Shown here: positions 27,010 to 36,490 of the stretch, one piece after another
Position numbering within the stretch: the stretch's first letter is position 1
Layout of the letters: each line of letters starts with the position of its first letter
Assembly (NCBI GenBank): GCA_049116315.1
Contig: JAGDZD010000010.1
Location: forward strand, 37,190 to 101,189
Direction of reading: 5' to 3'
Origin: Thalassobius sp049116315
GTDB lineage: Bacteria; Pseudomonadota; Alphaproteobacteria; Rhodobacterales; Rhodobacteraceae
DNA: 64,000 nt
Notes under the pieces: model-generated
What the model saw: only the letters and a program-made list of their open reading frames with translations
Told to the model about the DNA's origin: nothing
Database searches by the model: none
Program-made: the position numbers and the translations under genes

Positions 27010-27897
27010 TTAGGCCGCTTTGGCCAAAGCAGCGCTGGCTGCGGCAGGCTTTGGCCGCATCGCCCGCTGAGATCCCCAGACCGACGCCACAATGATCGCC
27101 GCGCCGCCCCATTGCATCCATGTCAGGTTTTGCCCCAAGACCAGCCAGCCCAAGATCACGGCTGACAACGGGCTGAGGAAGCCAAACCCAGTGACAGTTG
27201 CTGGCCCCAGACGGGCAATACCGCGAAACCACAAGAAATATGTAAACGCCGCGCTGACCAGTCCCATCCACAGCAATCCGACGAGGAACTTGGTCGAAGG
27301 AATGCCCATGCCGGGATCAACAACAAGCGCGACAGGCAATAACAACAGCCCACCCGCTGTCAATTGCCACGCGGTAAACGTCAGCGGCGACACTTCAGGC
27401 TGCCACTTGCGCGTCAGCACCACACCAGTGGCCATGGACACCGCACCAATCAACGCCGCGATGACCCCAGCTGGGTTCAAGCTGGCTTCTGGACCCAAGA
27501 TCAACAAAGCCACGCCAAACATCCCCAAAAGCGCTGCGCCAATGGCCGCCATGGGAATATGCGTACCCAAAAGACTGCATGCGATTGCCAGAACGATCAG
27601 CGGCTGCACCGCACCAAGTGTCGCTGCAACACCGCCGGGCAAAGCGTAGGCCGAAAAGTTTATGGCCGACCAGAACAGCGCAAAATTCAAAGCCCCGAGA
27701 ATTGCGATCTTGCCCAGCCAACGCAGCGGCGGCAACTGACGCACAAATAGCAGCAACAGCAATCCAGCGGGCAAGGCGCGCAACATCGCGATGGTGATGG
27801 GATGACCGCCGGTCAGCAGCTCTGTAGCGACGATGTAGGTGCTGCCCCAGATGGCAGGCGCGAGGGCCGTTAAGGCCAGATCAGTGGTGCGGGACAT
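27010..27897 (-). CDS. EamA/DMT-family transporter
   Basis: A 295-residue membrane protein with about ten helices in two EamA repeats; repeat 1 has APAIWGSTYIVATELL and repeat 2 has the W-Q-L-x-x-G-G-L segment. Family members export metabolites or amino acids. It is transcribed divergently from a MarR regulator across three palindromic operators, so it is probably that regulator's target. Confidence 0.9.
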   Translation of the reverse strand: MSRTTDLALTALAPAIWGSTYIVATELLTGGHPITIAMLRALPAGLLLLLFVRQLPPLRWLGKIAILGALNFALFWSAINFSAYALPGGVAATLGAVQPLIVLAIACSLLGTHIPMAAIGAALLGMFGVALLILGPEASLNPAGVIAALIGAVSMATGVVLTRKWQPEVSPLTFTAWQLTAGGLLLLPVALVVDPGMGIPSTKFLVGLLWMGLVSAAFTYFLWFRGIARLGPATVTGFGFLSPLSAVILGWLVLGQNLTWMQWGGAAIIVASVWGSQRAMRPKPAAASAALAKAA

Positions 27898-27912
27898 TCT
27901 GCTTCTCCATTT

Positions 27913-27969
27913 ATCTTGATCTCAAGATTCTTGACGTCAAGATATATCGATTCATCTTGACGTCAAGAT
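27913..27969. promoter_or_regulatory. Three palindromic operators between DMT exporter and MarR gene
   Basis: Copies: ATCTTGATCTCAAGAT (27913-27928, one central mismatch), TCTTGACGTCAAGA (27929-27942, perfect) and ATCTTGACGTCAAGAT (27954-27969, perfect). Centres are 15 and 26 bp apart. The first two abut. Size and symmetry fit a dimeric MarR-type regulator. Confidence 0.8.
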
Positions 27970-27991
27970 AAAAACATCGAAAGACTGTCAC

Positions 27992-28486
27992 ATGGATCGC
28001 GTCGACAAAATCTTGGCCCAATGGCGGGCTCAACGCCCTGACTTGCAACATCAGTTGCAACCCATGGCCCTCATGGGGCGCGTTGGGCGTCTTTCCACTC
28101 ATCTGCGACAAGGGATGGAGCGCGTGTTCAAGGCCCATGGGCTGAACGCTGCCAGCTTTGACGTGTTGGCCACTCTGCGTCGCTCTGGTGCGCCTTATGC
28201 GCTGACACCCTCAGAACTGTTGGATTGGACCATGGTCACCTCTGGCACCATGACCAACCGCCTAGATCGACTAGAGGAAAAAAGTCTGGTCGAGCGGGTT
28301 CAATCCAGCAAGGATGCCCGCAGCGTGAAAGTTCAATTGACCGACAAAGGCATTGATTTAATTGATAATTTGATTGCCGAACACGTCAGTAATCAGCAAG
28401 CAATGACCACCGCTCTGGATCTGTCAGAACAGCAAGAGCTTGATCGATTGCTGGGAAAATGGCTCAAGGCCTTCGAAGCAGATTAG
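27992..28486 (+). CDS. MarR-family transcriptional regulator
   Basis: A 164-residue winged-helix regulator: LTPSELLDWTMVTSGTMTNRLDRLEEKSLVERV is the recognition region and DARSVKVQLTDKG the wing. The start lies 22 bases beyond the last operator copy, so autorepression is likely together with control of the divergent DMT exporter. Its stop overlaps the convergent VOC gene by four bases. Confidence 0.92.
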   Translation: MDRVDKILAQWRAQRPDLQHQLQPMALMGRVGRLSTHLRQGMERVFKAHGLNAASFDVLATLRRSGAPYALTPSELLDWTMVTSGTMTNRLDRLEEKSLVERVQSSKDARSVKVQLTDKGIDLIDNLIAEHVSNQQAMTTALDLSEQQELDRLLGKWLKAFEAD

Positions 28487-28839
28487 ATCTTGGATTGGAA
28501 TGACATGGGCAATCCACCCGGCAAAGTCAGAAAATAGATCTTTTCACCATGGGCCTCCATCGGCCCCTGCGGATCTAACCCGTTTGCCCGCGCGGTTGCC
28601 GCCATTGCATCCGCATCATCGACCACCAATTGCAGCATCGTGCCCACAGGCATGCCCTCGGCTTCGTGCCAGAACTCAGCCCAACTGCTTTGATCATCGG
28701 TTGTGAAAATGGCTCCCGGAAGCCCAGCGGCTTCCGGGAAATGTGTTTGGCTTAACCCCAGCGCCTCAAAGGTGCTGGCGATGCCCTCGGCCTCTGCTTT
28801 TGGTGCGACATGCGCCAGGCGGAGACCAAGGAGCGCCAT
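28483..28839 (-). CDS. VOC-family (glyoxalase-like) protein
   Basis: A 118-residue protein with the beta-alpha-beta-beta-beta repeats of the vicinal oxygen chelate fold; metal ligands are not certain. It starts directly after the aapP stop codon and so may be read through from the aap operon. Function unknown; enzyme or resistance protein are both possible. Confidence 0.75.
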   Translation of the reverse strand: MALLGLRLAHVAPKAEAEGIASTFEALGLSQTHFPEAAGLPGAIFTTDDQSSWAEFWHEAEGMPVGTMLQLVVDDADAMAATARANGLDPQGPMEAHGEKIYFLTLPGGLPMSFQSKI

Positions 28840-29631
28840 TTAGTGCCCCAGAATCTGGCTGAGGAACAGTTTGGTGCGATCCGATTGTGGGTTGTTAAAG
28901 AACTCTTCTGGTTCGTTCTGCTCCACAATTTGACCTTGGTCCATGAAGATCACGCGGTTTGCAACCTGACGGGCAAAGCCCATTTCATGGGTCACACACA
29001 GCATGGTCATGCCTTCTTCGGCAAGCTCGATCATGGTGTCCAGAACCTCTTTGATCATCTCTGGGTCGAGCGCCGAAGTTGGTTCATCAAACAACATGAT
29101 CCGTGGCTTCATGCACAGCGAACGGGCAATCGCCACACGCTGTTGTTGACCACCAGACAATTGGCCGGGGTACTTATTGGCCTGCTCTGGGATCTTCACC
29201 TTCTCAAGGAAGTGCATCGCAGTTTCAATCGCCTCTTTGCGAGGTGTCTTGCGCACCCAAATGGGGGCCAGCGTACAGTTTTCCAGGATGGTCAGATGTG
29301 GGAACAGGTTGAAGTGCTGAAAGCACATGCCAACTTCTTCGCGGATCTTATCGATGTTTTTCAGATCCGAAGTCAATTCGGTACCGTCCACAATGATCTG
29401 CCCCTGCTGGTGTTCTTCCAGACGGTTGATACAGCGGATCATAGTGGATTTACCCGAACCTGACGGGCCCGCGATAACAATCCGCTCGCCTTGATTGACG
29501 GTCAGATTGATATCTTTGAGCACGTGGAACGACCCGTACCACTTGTTCATGTTGGTGATTTGGATCGCGACTTCGTCGCTCACCTGCAATTTGGAACGAT
29601 CGACAGCGCGATCTACGGCAAGATCAGACAT
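28840..29631 (-). CDS. aapP: General L-amino acid ABC transporter ATP-binding protein
   Basis: A 263-residue polar amino acid ATPase with Walker A GPSGSGKST, signature LSGGQQQR, Walker B ILFDEPTSALDPE and switch histidine in VTHEMGFAR. Last of the aapJQMP series, in the order known from Rhizobium. Confidence 0.94.
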   Translation of the reverse strand: MSDLAVDRAVDRSKLQVSDEVAIQITNMNKWYGSFHVLKDINLTVNQGERIVIAGPSGSGKSTMIRCINRLEEHQQGQIIVDGTELTSDLKNIDKIREEVGMCFQHFNLFPHLTILENCTLAPIWVRKTPRKEAIETAMHFLEKVKIPEQANKYPGQLSGGQQQRVAIARSLCMKPRIMLFDEPTSALDPEMIKEVLDTMIELAEEGMTMLCVTHEMGFARQVANRVIFMDQGQIVEQNEPEEFFNNPQSDRTKLFLSQILGH

Positions 29632-29642
29632 TTTGTGATCTC

Positions 29643-30998
29643 CTATCGTTTATGGCCAGTCTGAAGCTTGCGCTCCAGGTGCATGGAATAGCGGGACATG
29701 GAAAAGCAGACGATGAAGAACAAGAATGCGATGAACGCAAACAGTTCCCAGTAAACGCCATTCCAAGCGGTGTCGGCACGGATCGCACTGGCCAGACCGA
29801 TCACATCGAACAAGCCGATGATCGAAACCAGTGTGGTGTCTTTGAAAATACCGATGAAGGTGCTGACGATACCCGGGATCGAGATCTTAAGCGCCTGTGG
29901 CATAATGATAAGACGTTGTGCCTGCCAATAGCTCAGCCCCAATGAATCGGCGCCTTCGTATTGCCCTTTGGGCAACGCAGCCAGACCCCCTCGAACCACC
30001 TCAGCCATATAAGCGGCAGAGAAGAGCGTCATCATGATCATAACGCGCAGAATGATATCGAAGTTGGTGCCCGGAGGCATGAAGACGTTCAACAGCAAGG
30101 ATGCAACAAACAGCAATGTGATCAACGGCACACCGCGAATGAACTCGATAAAGCCCACGCAGATTGCTTTGACGATCAACAGATCTGATTGACGCCCCAG
30201 CGCCAGAACGATTCCGATGGGCAGTGACACGCCAATCGCAACGATCCCAAGCAGCAAGGCCAGCATAAAGCCACCAAACTTACGGCTTTCAACAACTGGG
30301 ATGTCCAAGCCGATGATTGTTTCCAGAACACCTGCTACAGGGCCGGCCAAAAACAGCCACCAGATAATCACCGCAGCGACCGAAAGGATAAGCCCGAACA
30401 AAGAGCCAATCACTTTCGAACAGAAGCGATTGCCATAGAACCCAATTGCGAAACCAGCCGCAATCATTAACGGACCCCAAAGAGAACCGCCCCACATCAA
30501 CCAAGGCATGACAAACGGATAGGCTGCAGTCACGAAGATCAATTTGGAAGGCACTTTGTCTGCAAACAACACCGGAGCCAACGCGACGAAGGTCAAAATC
30601 AGCGCCAGATTTGGACGGAAGTAAGCCGGCCAGAAACCTGTATTTTGACCAAAGTTCACACCATCTTCGGCAGGGTATGGTGGATAGAAACCATACAACA
30701 GCTGAAGCCAGCGATCATTGACAACACCCCAGCAAGCGTGGCCGTGGGTGCTTCCCCATGCTTCGTTCATGACGTCACGACACTCGTTCAACGAGTTGGC
30801 GTTCCATACCGATTGGAAGATCCAAGGAATTGCCCCGGATAGGATGTAGTAAATGAAGTACAGCGAAATCAGGGTCAGAACAGTGTTCAGAACACCTGAG
30901 AACAAGTTTTCACGCGCCCAAGCGATTGGTCCAACCGCATTCGACGGTGGATCACGTTCAGGCAACATTTCAGTGCGGACAAAAGAATGATCGCTCAT
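29643..30998 (-). CDS. aapM: General L-amino acid ABC transporter permease AapM
   Basis: A 451-residue permease from the ATG at 30998, behind GGAGAGGTAAT. An N-terminal extension with several helices precedes the HisM-type core, whose EAA-like loop is in GGLAALPKGQYEGADSLGLSYWQAQRLIIMPQALK. It pairs with AapQ. The start is two bases from the aapQ stop. Confidence 0.93.
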   Translation of the reverse strand: MSDHSFVRTEMLPERDPPSNAVGPIAWARENLFSGVLNTVLTLISLYFIYYILSGAIPWIFQSVWNANSLNECRDVMNEAWGSTHGHACWGVVNDRWLQLLYGFYPPYPAEDGVNFGQNTGFWPAYFRPNLALILTFVALAPVLFADKVPSKLIFVTAAYPFVMPWLMWGGSLWGPLMIAAGFAIGFYGNRFCSKVIGSLFGLILSVAAVIIWWLFLAGPVAGVLETIIGLDIPVVESRKFGGFMLALLLGIVAIGVSLPIGIVLALGRQSDLLIVKAICVGFIEFIRGVPLITLLFVASLLLNVFMPPGTNFDIILRVMIMMTLFSAAYMAEVVRGGLAALPKGQYEGADSLGLSYWQAQRLIIMPQALKISIPGIVSTFIGIFKDTTLVSIIGLFDVIGLASAIRADTAWNGVYWELFAFIAFLFFIVCFSMSRYSMHLERKLQTGHKR

Positions 30999-30999
30999 A

Positions 31000-32247
31000 T
31001 TACCTCTCCACCAGTTTAACACGGTTGTTATACCAGTTCATGATACTGGAAATAGACAACGAGATGATCAGGTAACACGCCATCAACATCAGAACACATT
31101 CAAGCTCCCGGCCTGTTTGGTTCATAGTGATGCCGCCCAAAGTTCCGGTGATATCCATATATCCAACCGCAATCGCCAAAGACGAGTTTTTGGTCAGGTT
31201 CAGATAGTTCGAAATCATTGGAGGGATGATAACCCGCAGAGCTTGAGGCAAAACAACAAGCTGCATGGTCTTACCTGGACGCAGCCCAAGAGCCCCTGCG
31301 GCTTCAGTTTGACCGTGGCTAACCGCAAGGATACCAGCACGCACGATTTCGGCGATGAAAGCGGCGGTGTACAGCGACAAAGCCAACCACAAAGCAATCA
31401 AAGAGTTCCGAACGTGTGTTCCGCCTTTGAAGTTAAAGCCTTTCAGCTCTGGATAGCCAAGGTAGAAACCCAAGGCCAAGAGCAGTGCAATCATCGGCAC
31501 AAACAAGATACCAAGTTGAACGTACCAAGTGGTTGGACGATCGCCGGTGGCTTCTTGGATACGTGATGCGCGCGCGCTGACTTTGCGCATGGCAAAGATG
31601 CTGCCCGCCAGAACGATCAGGATCGCTACCAAATCAAGCGAAATGTCGAAACGGAAGCTGCTGGCACCAAACAGGTGAATATCCCCAAGAGAGCGCGAGA
31701 ATAGCGCTTCTGGGAAATATGTACCACGGTTGGTGACAACCATCGCCCCAGTGTCCAAGCCCTTATAGACCTTGGGGTGTGGGGTTGATTCCGTCACAAC
31801 GGCAAAGACCAGAACGATCCACAACAGAACCGGCACGTTGCGGAACATTTCCACATAGACGGTCATGATGCGAGAAACGATCCAGTTCTTGGACAGGCGC
31901 AGAACGCCGATAAAGACACCAAGAACAGTTGCCGTTGCACAGCCCAAAATCGCGACCACGAGGGTGTTTAGCAGGCCGATGAATGCGGCCCGAATATGGG
32001 TGTCTCGGCTGTCATAGTCCAGCAAACGCTGGTTAATATCATAACTGGCCGGTTCGCCAAGGAAACCAAGCGAGATTGGTTTGCCCAAGGCGTTAAGGTT
32101 TGTAATTGCATTGTTGATCAGCCAAGCAGCCCCCAGCATGAAGCACAGAAGTGCCACAATCTGGATGGTCGCCGAGCGATACCTGGTGTCGTAGATCAGC
32201 TGTGACAGCCGAAACGACTCCTTAGGAGGGTCGGTGAGTGTTGTCAT
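31000..32247 (-). CDS. aapQ: General L-amino acid ABC transporter permease AapQ
   Basis: A 415-residue permease from the ATG at 32247 with a large periplasmic insert and the core loop AGILAVSHGQTEAAGALGLRPGKTMQLVVLPQALR. A frame from 32292 adds 15 residues in the region after a terminator and is less likely. Located just after a strong stem-loop that separates it from aapJ. Confidence 0.93.
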   Translation of the reverse strand: MTTLTDPPKESFRLSQLIYDTRYRSATIQIVALLCFMLGAAWLINNAITNLNALGKPISLGFLGEPASYDINQRLLDYDSRDTHIRAAFIGLLNTLVVAILGCATATVLGVFIGVLRLSKNWIVSRIMTVYVEMFRNVPVLLWIVLVFAVVTESTPHPKVYKGLDTGAMVVTNRGTYFPEALFSRSLGDIHLFGASSFRFDISLDLVAILIVLAGSIFAMRKVSARASRIQEATGDRPTTWYVQLGILFVPMIALLLALGFYLGYPELKGFNFKGGTHVRNSLIALWLALSLYTAAFIAEIVRAGILAVSHGQTEAAGALGLRPGKTMQLVVLPQALRVIIPPMISNYLNLTKNSSLAIAVGYMDITGTLGGITMNQTGRELECVLMLMACYLIISLSISSIMNWYNNRVKLVER

Positions 32248-32331
32248 CTGGGGATCCCCGTCTTTCGACCTTATTGTTTTTGCGGCCTTCAAGGGCCAGT
32301 GGTCGAATGATTTTTGGTCTTCTTAACGAAA

Positions 32332-32357
32332 AAGGGCGCGGAATGCTCCGCGCCCTT
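32332..32357 (-). terminator. Partial terminator between aapJ and aapQ
   Basis: AAGGGCGCGGA and TCCGCGCCCTT form a perfect 11-bp stem with a four-base loop, followed on the minus strand by a run of T. Such a signal would keep binding-protein mRNA more abundant than permease mRNA. Confidence 0.8.
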
Positions 32358-32369
32358 CTATATCCCGAC

Positions 32370-33386
32370 TTAACGGAATGGAGGTGAGTACAGCAGGCCG
32401 CCATCAGTCCACTGTGCGTTCAAACCACGCGCCAGACCGATTGGTGTTGCTTCACCGATGTTGCCTTCAAACAGTTCAGCATAGTTGCCGCCCGCCATGA
32501 TGGCGTTTTTCGCCCAGTCAGCTTCCAGACCCAGCATCGCGCCCAGGGTGCCTTCGCTACCCAACAGACGGTTGATTTCTGGGTTGTTTGTACCAGCAGC
32601 CAGCTCAGCGATGTTTGCAGAAGAAACACCCAGCTCTTCAGCTGTGATCAGAGCGTTCAGAGTCCAGCGCACTACGTCGCCCCACTCGTTGTCGCCATGA
32701 CGAACCAATGGGCCCAGAGGCTCTTTGGAGATGATTTCTGGCAGCAATGTGTGCGCATCAGGTGCTTCGAAGGTGGCGCGAGTAGCGGCCAGACCCGAGG
32801 CGTCTGTTGTATACACGTCGCAAGCACCGGCAAGGTACTGCTGCTGTGCTTCAGCGTTTGTTTCGATAGGCACAGGCTCATAGCTGATGTTGTTTGAACG
32901 GAAGAAGTCCGCCAAGTTCAGCTCGGTGGTTGTACCGGTCTGAATACATACAGTTGCGCCGTCCAGTTCCTTCGCGGACGAAACGCCCAGCTCTTTTGGA
33001 ACCATGAAGCCTTGACCGTCATAGTAGTTCACACCAACGAAGGTGAACTTCAGGTCAACGTCACGTGAGAAGGTCCAGGTGGTGTTCCGGGCCAGCACAT
33101 CGATTTCGCCAGATGCCAAAGCAGTGAAACGGGTTTTACCAGTGGTCGGGACGAATTCAACTGCGGCTGCATCTCCCAATACAGCGGCGGCGACGGCGCG
33201 ACAAACGCCTACGTCAAAACCATTCCAGTTACCGTTTGCATCTGGTGCTGCGAAACCAACGAGACCAGTGGTAACGCCGCAGTTCAGTTTGCCGCGTGCT
33301 TTCACGTCGTCGAGGGTTCCAGCTGCTGCTGCACCGGCCGCCAGGCCAGCGATGGTCAGCGCACCAAGAAATACGGATTTATTCAT
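32370..33386 (-). CDS. aapJ: General L-amino acid ABC transporter substrate-binding protein
   Basis: A 338-residue periplasmic protein with a signal peptide ending near AAAAG (residue 22) and the SBP family 3 pattern GKLNCGVTTGLVGFAAPDANGNWNGFDVG, here quoted only as the motif around CGVTTG and NGFDVG. Collects a broad range of L-amino acids for the Aap importer. First gene of the operon; ribosome site AAGAGG. Confidence 0.95.
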   Translation of the reverse strand: MNKSVFLGALTIAGLAAGAAAAGTLDDVKARGKLNCGVTTGLVGFAAPDANGNWNGFDVGVCRAVAAAVLGDAAAVEFVPTTGKTRFTALASGEIDVLARNTTWTFSRDVDLKFTFVGVNYYDGQGFMVPKELGVSSAKELDGATVCIQTGTTTELNLADFFRSNNISYEPVPIETNAEAQQQYLAGACDVYTTDASGLAATRATFEAPDAHTLLPEIISKEPLGPLVRHGDNEWGDVVRWTLNALITAEELGVSSANIAELAAGTNNPEINRLLGSEGTLGAMLGLEADWAKNAIMAGGNYAELFEGNIGEATPIGLARGLNAQWTDGGLLYSPPFR

Positions 33387-33452
33387 TGTTTACCTCTTCC
33401 TGATTGTCCGCTCTGAGTTAAGCGGTTATTTTTCGGCCCGAGGGCCTAGGTC

Positions 33453-33481
33453 GATATTGCGGTTTTCCGCAACGTGTCCAA
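33453..33481 (-). promoter_or_regulatory. Candidate promoter of aapJ with inverted repeat in spacer
   Basis: On the minus strand, TTGGAC (33476-33481), a 17-bp spacer and AATATC (33453-33458). The spacer and -10 hold TTGCGG-AAAA-CCGCAA, a perfect six-bp inverted repeat (33457-33472) that may be a regulator site. Confidence 0.4.
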
Positions 33482-33580
33482 AGTTTGGGCGGATTCATCT
33501 AAGACAGTCAACCCACAGATCACGAAAAGCGATCACCAATTTTGATCAAACACGCGGATGACGTTAGGTAAGGCTAGTTT

Positions 33581-34291
33581 TCAAGCACTGCAAAGATCGT
33601 AAAATCGCTTGGCATGATGGAACGCCGTGCGCTTGATCTCAGCTAGCGCTGTGGCTTCGTCATCTTCGCCCCATTGTTCTTCCTGCCAACGCTCATCTAT
33701 CCGAGATAATTGCCAAATTTCGTCGATGGGTTGGTAATTCTGCGCGGCCGCAAAGGCCAGAACCAATGACCCAGACAAGGCCACCAGATCATGGAAGGCC
33801 GCCAGATGGAAATCAGACAACGCACGCACCTGCTCACGAAAATGTGCCAGCGCCTCATCCGATTGTGCCACAAAAATAATCCCTTCGCCGATGTTCAACT
33901 GCACACCCAATTGCGCCGCTGACCATTCCAAAACCGGATCCCAAGCCTCTGCTTGCCGGCTTACCAAGGCCTGAGGCGTCGTTGCCCGATAACACAGCAA
34001 ATCCGACCCACCATATTCCGCCAGCATATCCGCCACTTCGACGTGCTGAGTCGCTACCTTGTCCAAAGCCGAATTGGCCATGCGCGTGAACGGCATGACA
34101 TTGGGATCAACTTCTTCTTCCTGCGCGTCCCATTCAGCGGCAATAGCCTCTGCCAGGGCCAAGCTGGGCACCACCATCAAGGTTTTGGCAGGGCTGCGCA
34201 CTGGGCGCCCGTCCAGCTCGATTTTCCACCCCCCATCGGTTTCGACAGGCTTGGCGCTTTTCCAGAACCGCTTGGGCTTGAGGATGCTCAT
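33581..34291 (-). CDS. ATP12-family F1-ATPase assembly chaperone
   Basis: A 236-residue protein from the ATG at 34291 that overlaps the previous stop (ATGA). It matches ATP12 chaperones, which bind the alpha subunit of F1 in mitochondria and alphaproteobacteria: FWKSAKPVETDGGWKIELDGRPVRSPAK at the N-terminus (beginning FWKSAKPVE) and WDPVLEWSAAQLG. Last gene of a six-gene minus-strand run. Confidence 0.92.
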   Translation of the reverse strand: MSILKPKRFWKSAKPVETDGGWKIELDGRPVRSPAKTLMVVPSLALAEAIAAEWDAQEEEVDPNVMPFTRMANSALDKVATQHVEVADMLAEYGGSDLLCYRATTPQALVSRQAEAWDPVLEWSAAQLGVQLNIGEGIIFVAQSDEALAHFREQVRALSDFHLAAFHDLVALSGSLVLAFAAAQNYQPIDEIWQLSRIDERWQEEQWGEDDEATALAEIKRTAFHHAKRFYDLCSA

Positions 34292-34974
34292 GTGGGGATC
34301 TCCCAAATATTATCAATTGCTGCGGGCAGATCCCGCACATCTGTCACCACGGACTGGGCGATCTTGCTCAACTCGGACACCGGGTGATAGCCCCAGCCAA
34401 CAGCCAAAGACCGAACACCCGCTGCCGCAGCCATTTCCATGTCAAAACTGGTATCGCCAATCATGACGGCATTTTGGGGGTCTACGCCCATCTCCGACAG
34501 AGCCGCGTGAATCATCGCTGGATGAGGTTTTGAGGGATGATGGTCCGACACTTGCTGTGTCAGAAACCGCGTTTCCAACCCATGGCCTTGCAACAACGCA
34601 TCCAATCCACGACGCGATTTGCCGGTGGCCACCCCAAGCAGATAGTGGTCAACCGTCGCCAATTGATCCAAAACCTCTTGGATATATGGGTACAAGGGCG
34701 AGCTGGCCTTTGATCCCTGCGCGGCGCGCAAGGCCATGTAACTGGCCTTATATCCCGCAACCAGACGCTCATAAACCGGCTCCGCCAGTCCCGGCATCAG
34801 GCGCGGAATCGCAACCTCTAGCGACAGGCCAACAATCCGCAGGATGTCGTCCTTGGACGGCGCCGCAAGCTCTTCGTTCTGAAAGGCGCCCCGCATCGAG
34901 GCCACAATATCGCTTTGGCTGTCCACCAAAGTGCCATCAACGTCAAACAGCACCAATCGCAACGGTTGGCTCAT
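34288..34974 (-). CDS. HAD-superfamily hydrolase, phosphoglycolate-phosphatase-like
   Basis: A 228-residue HAD enzyme: motif I FDVDGTLVDS, motif II VATGKS, motif III lysine near HHPSKPHP and motif IV MIGDTSFDMEMA. The helical cap places it in subfamily IA, near phosphoglycolate phosphatase and beta-phosphoglucomutase-like proteins. Overlaps both neighbours by ATGA, so translation is coupled with rluA-type and ATP12 genes. Confidence 0.9.
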   Translation of the reverse strand: MSQPLRLVLFDVDGTLVDSQSDIVASMRGAFQNEELAAPSKDDILRIVGLSLEVAIPRLMPGLAEPVYERLVAGYKASYMALRAAQGSKASSPLYPYIQEVLDQLATVDHYLLGVATGKSRRGLDALLQGHGLETRFLTQQVSDHHPSKPHPAMIHAALSEMGVDPQNAVMIGDTSFDMEMAAAAGVRSLAVGWGYHPVSELSKIAQSVVTDVRDLPAAIDNIWEIPT

Positions 34975-36026
34975 TGTAGCGCCTCAAAGGGATCCTCTGA
35001 CGCCAAATCTTCGGTCCAGCCAAGCGTGTCCCAGCTGTGCGCCATGTGATCAGGCAGCGGGGCCTTGAGCGTGATAATCTTGCGCGTCTTTGGGTGTTCA
35101 ATGGTCATTGAACGGGCATGGAGATGCAGCTTCTTGCTGATAATGCCACCCAACTGTGCGCCCCACCCGTCGCCCATGTTTTCCTGTCCGGACCCGCCAT
35201 ATTTGCCGTCGCCAATGATCGGATGTCCGATTTCAGCCATATGGGCCCGCAATTGGTGGGTGCGCCCTGTCACAGGTTCCATCGCTACCCAAGAGGCGCG
35301 GCTGGCCACGCGATACAAGGTTGCATAAAGCGTGTGCGCGCGTTTGGCACCATGGGTGTGATCGATGTCCCGGGGATGCACACATTTCATTTTCTCGCCC
35401 TCACCACGAGGACCATGCCCGCCCGCTTTGACCAGACCATACTTGACCTCCCCAAGATACGGGGTCGGCACACCGGCCACCAAAGCCCAGTAAATCTTGC
35501 GGGTCTCACGATGCCGAATAGAGGCTGTCATGGCGCTGGCCATCTCACGACTGCGCGCCAACAACAAAACACCCGAAGTGTCTTTGTCCAAACGATGCAC
35601 CAACCGTGGCTTTTCGTCATAGCCAAAGCGCAAGGCATCAGCCATGCCGTCCACGTGGCGCAACTGCTTGCTGCCGCCCTGTGTCGGCAAGCCAGCAGGC
35701 TTGTTCAAGGCAATGATGTGGTCATCGCGATAGAGCACACAGGATTGGATCATCGCCTCATCTTCTGGCGACACATTTGACGGCTTGGCGCGCGCGCCCG
35801 CCACCACACGTTCTGTTGGGTCCGGCAGCGGCGGAATTCGCACTTGTTGCCCCACCTCTAAACGGGTCGAAGCTTTGACGCGTCCTCCGTCTACACGCAG
35901 CTCGCCTTTGCGGCACATCTTCTCAATGCGCCCCTGCGCCAAATGCGGGAACATGCGTTTTAACCACCGATCTAAACGTTGATCACCGTCGCCCTCTGCG
36001 ACTGCTATTGTCTGTACTCTGCTCAT
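34971..36026 (-). CDS. RluA-family 23S rRNA pseudouridine synthase
   Basis: A 351-residue protein with an N-terminal S4 domain (RLDRWLKRMFPHLAQGRIEK) and a pseudouridine synthase domain with the catalytic motif LVHRLDKDTSGVLL and GRTHQLRAHM. Closest in layout to RluC. Coupled by ATGA to crcB upstream and the HAD gene downstream. Confidence 0.93.
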   Translation of the reverse strand: MSRVQTIAVAEGDGDQRLDRWLKRMFPHLAQGRIEKMCRKGELRVDGGRVKASTRLEVGQQVRIPPLPDPTERVVAGARAKPSNVSPEDEAMIQSCVLYRDDHIIALNKPAGLPTQGGSKQLRHVDGMADALRFGYDEKPRLVHRLDKDTSGVLLLARSREMASAMTASIRHRETRKIYWALVAGVPTPYLGEVKYGLVKAGGHGPRGEGEKMKCVHPRDIDHTHGAKRAHTLYATLYRVASRASWVAMEPVTGRTHQLRAHMAEIGHPIIGDGKYGGSGQENMGDGWGAQLGGIISKKLHLHARSMTIEHPKTRKIITLKAPLPDHMAHSWDTLGWTEDLASEDPFEALQ

Positions 36027-36400
36027 GCCATCACCCAGCGCATCACATGCACCCCTATTACCAAAGCGGCCAAAGACAATCCCACCGACAACCCCACATA
36101 AAGGGCCGCCTGCCCTGTCTGACCGCGTTCAAACAAGGTGTAAGCTTCTAGCGAAAAGGCCGAAAACGTTGTGAACCCACCCAAAACCCCGGTCATCAAG
36201 ATCGGGTTAAGATGACTAAGACCCTTTTGCCCCAGGTAAACCACCACAGCGCCCATGATGCCCGATCCCAAGACGTTGACAAACAAGACACCCATCGGAA
36301 ATCCGGGGCCCAAGAGTTTGAACATCGCCACACCGGACAAATAGCGCAACGCCGCGCCAAGCGCGCCTCCGAGGGCAACTTGCAAGCTTGTGAATATCAT
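36023..36400 (-). CDS. crcB: Fluoride exporter CrcB/Fluc
   Basis: A 125-residue membrane protein with four helices, from the ATG at 36400; the frame is open further upstream, but the region there is a repeat and lacks a ribosome site. Family motifs GALGAALRYL and GGFTTFSAFSLE are present. A dual-topology channel that expels fluoride. I see no fluoride riboswitch upstream. Confidence 0.94.
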   Translation of the reverse strand: MIFTSLQVALGGALGAALRYLSGVAMFKLLGPGFPMGVLFVNVLGSGIMGAVVVYLGQKGLSHLNPILMTGVLGGFTTFSAFSLEAYTLFERGQTGQAALYVGLSVGLSLAALVIGVHVMRWVMA

Positions 36401-36490
36401 GGCGCCTCTCCTGATCGGCTGGCACGCGAATGTCAAGTTTTGTGCGGCTTTCTCTCTACTAACACGCACCGCATTGATGGAGAGATGCGC

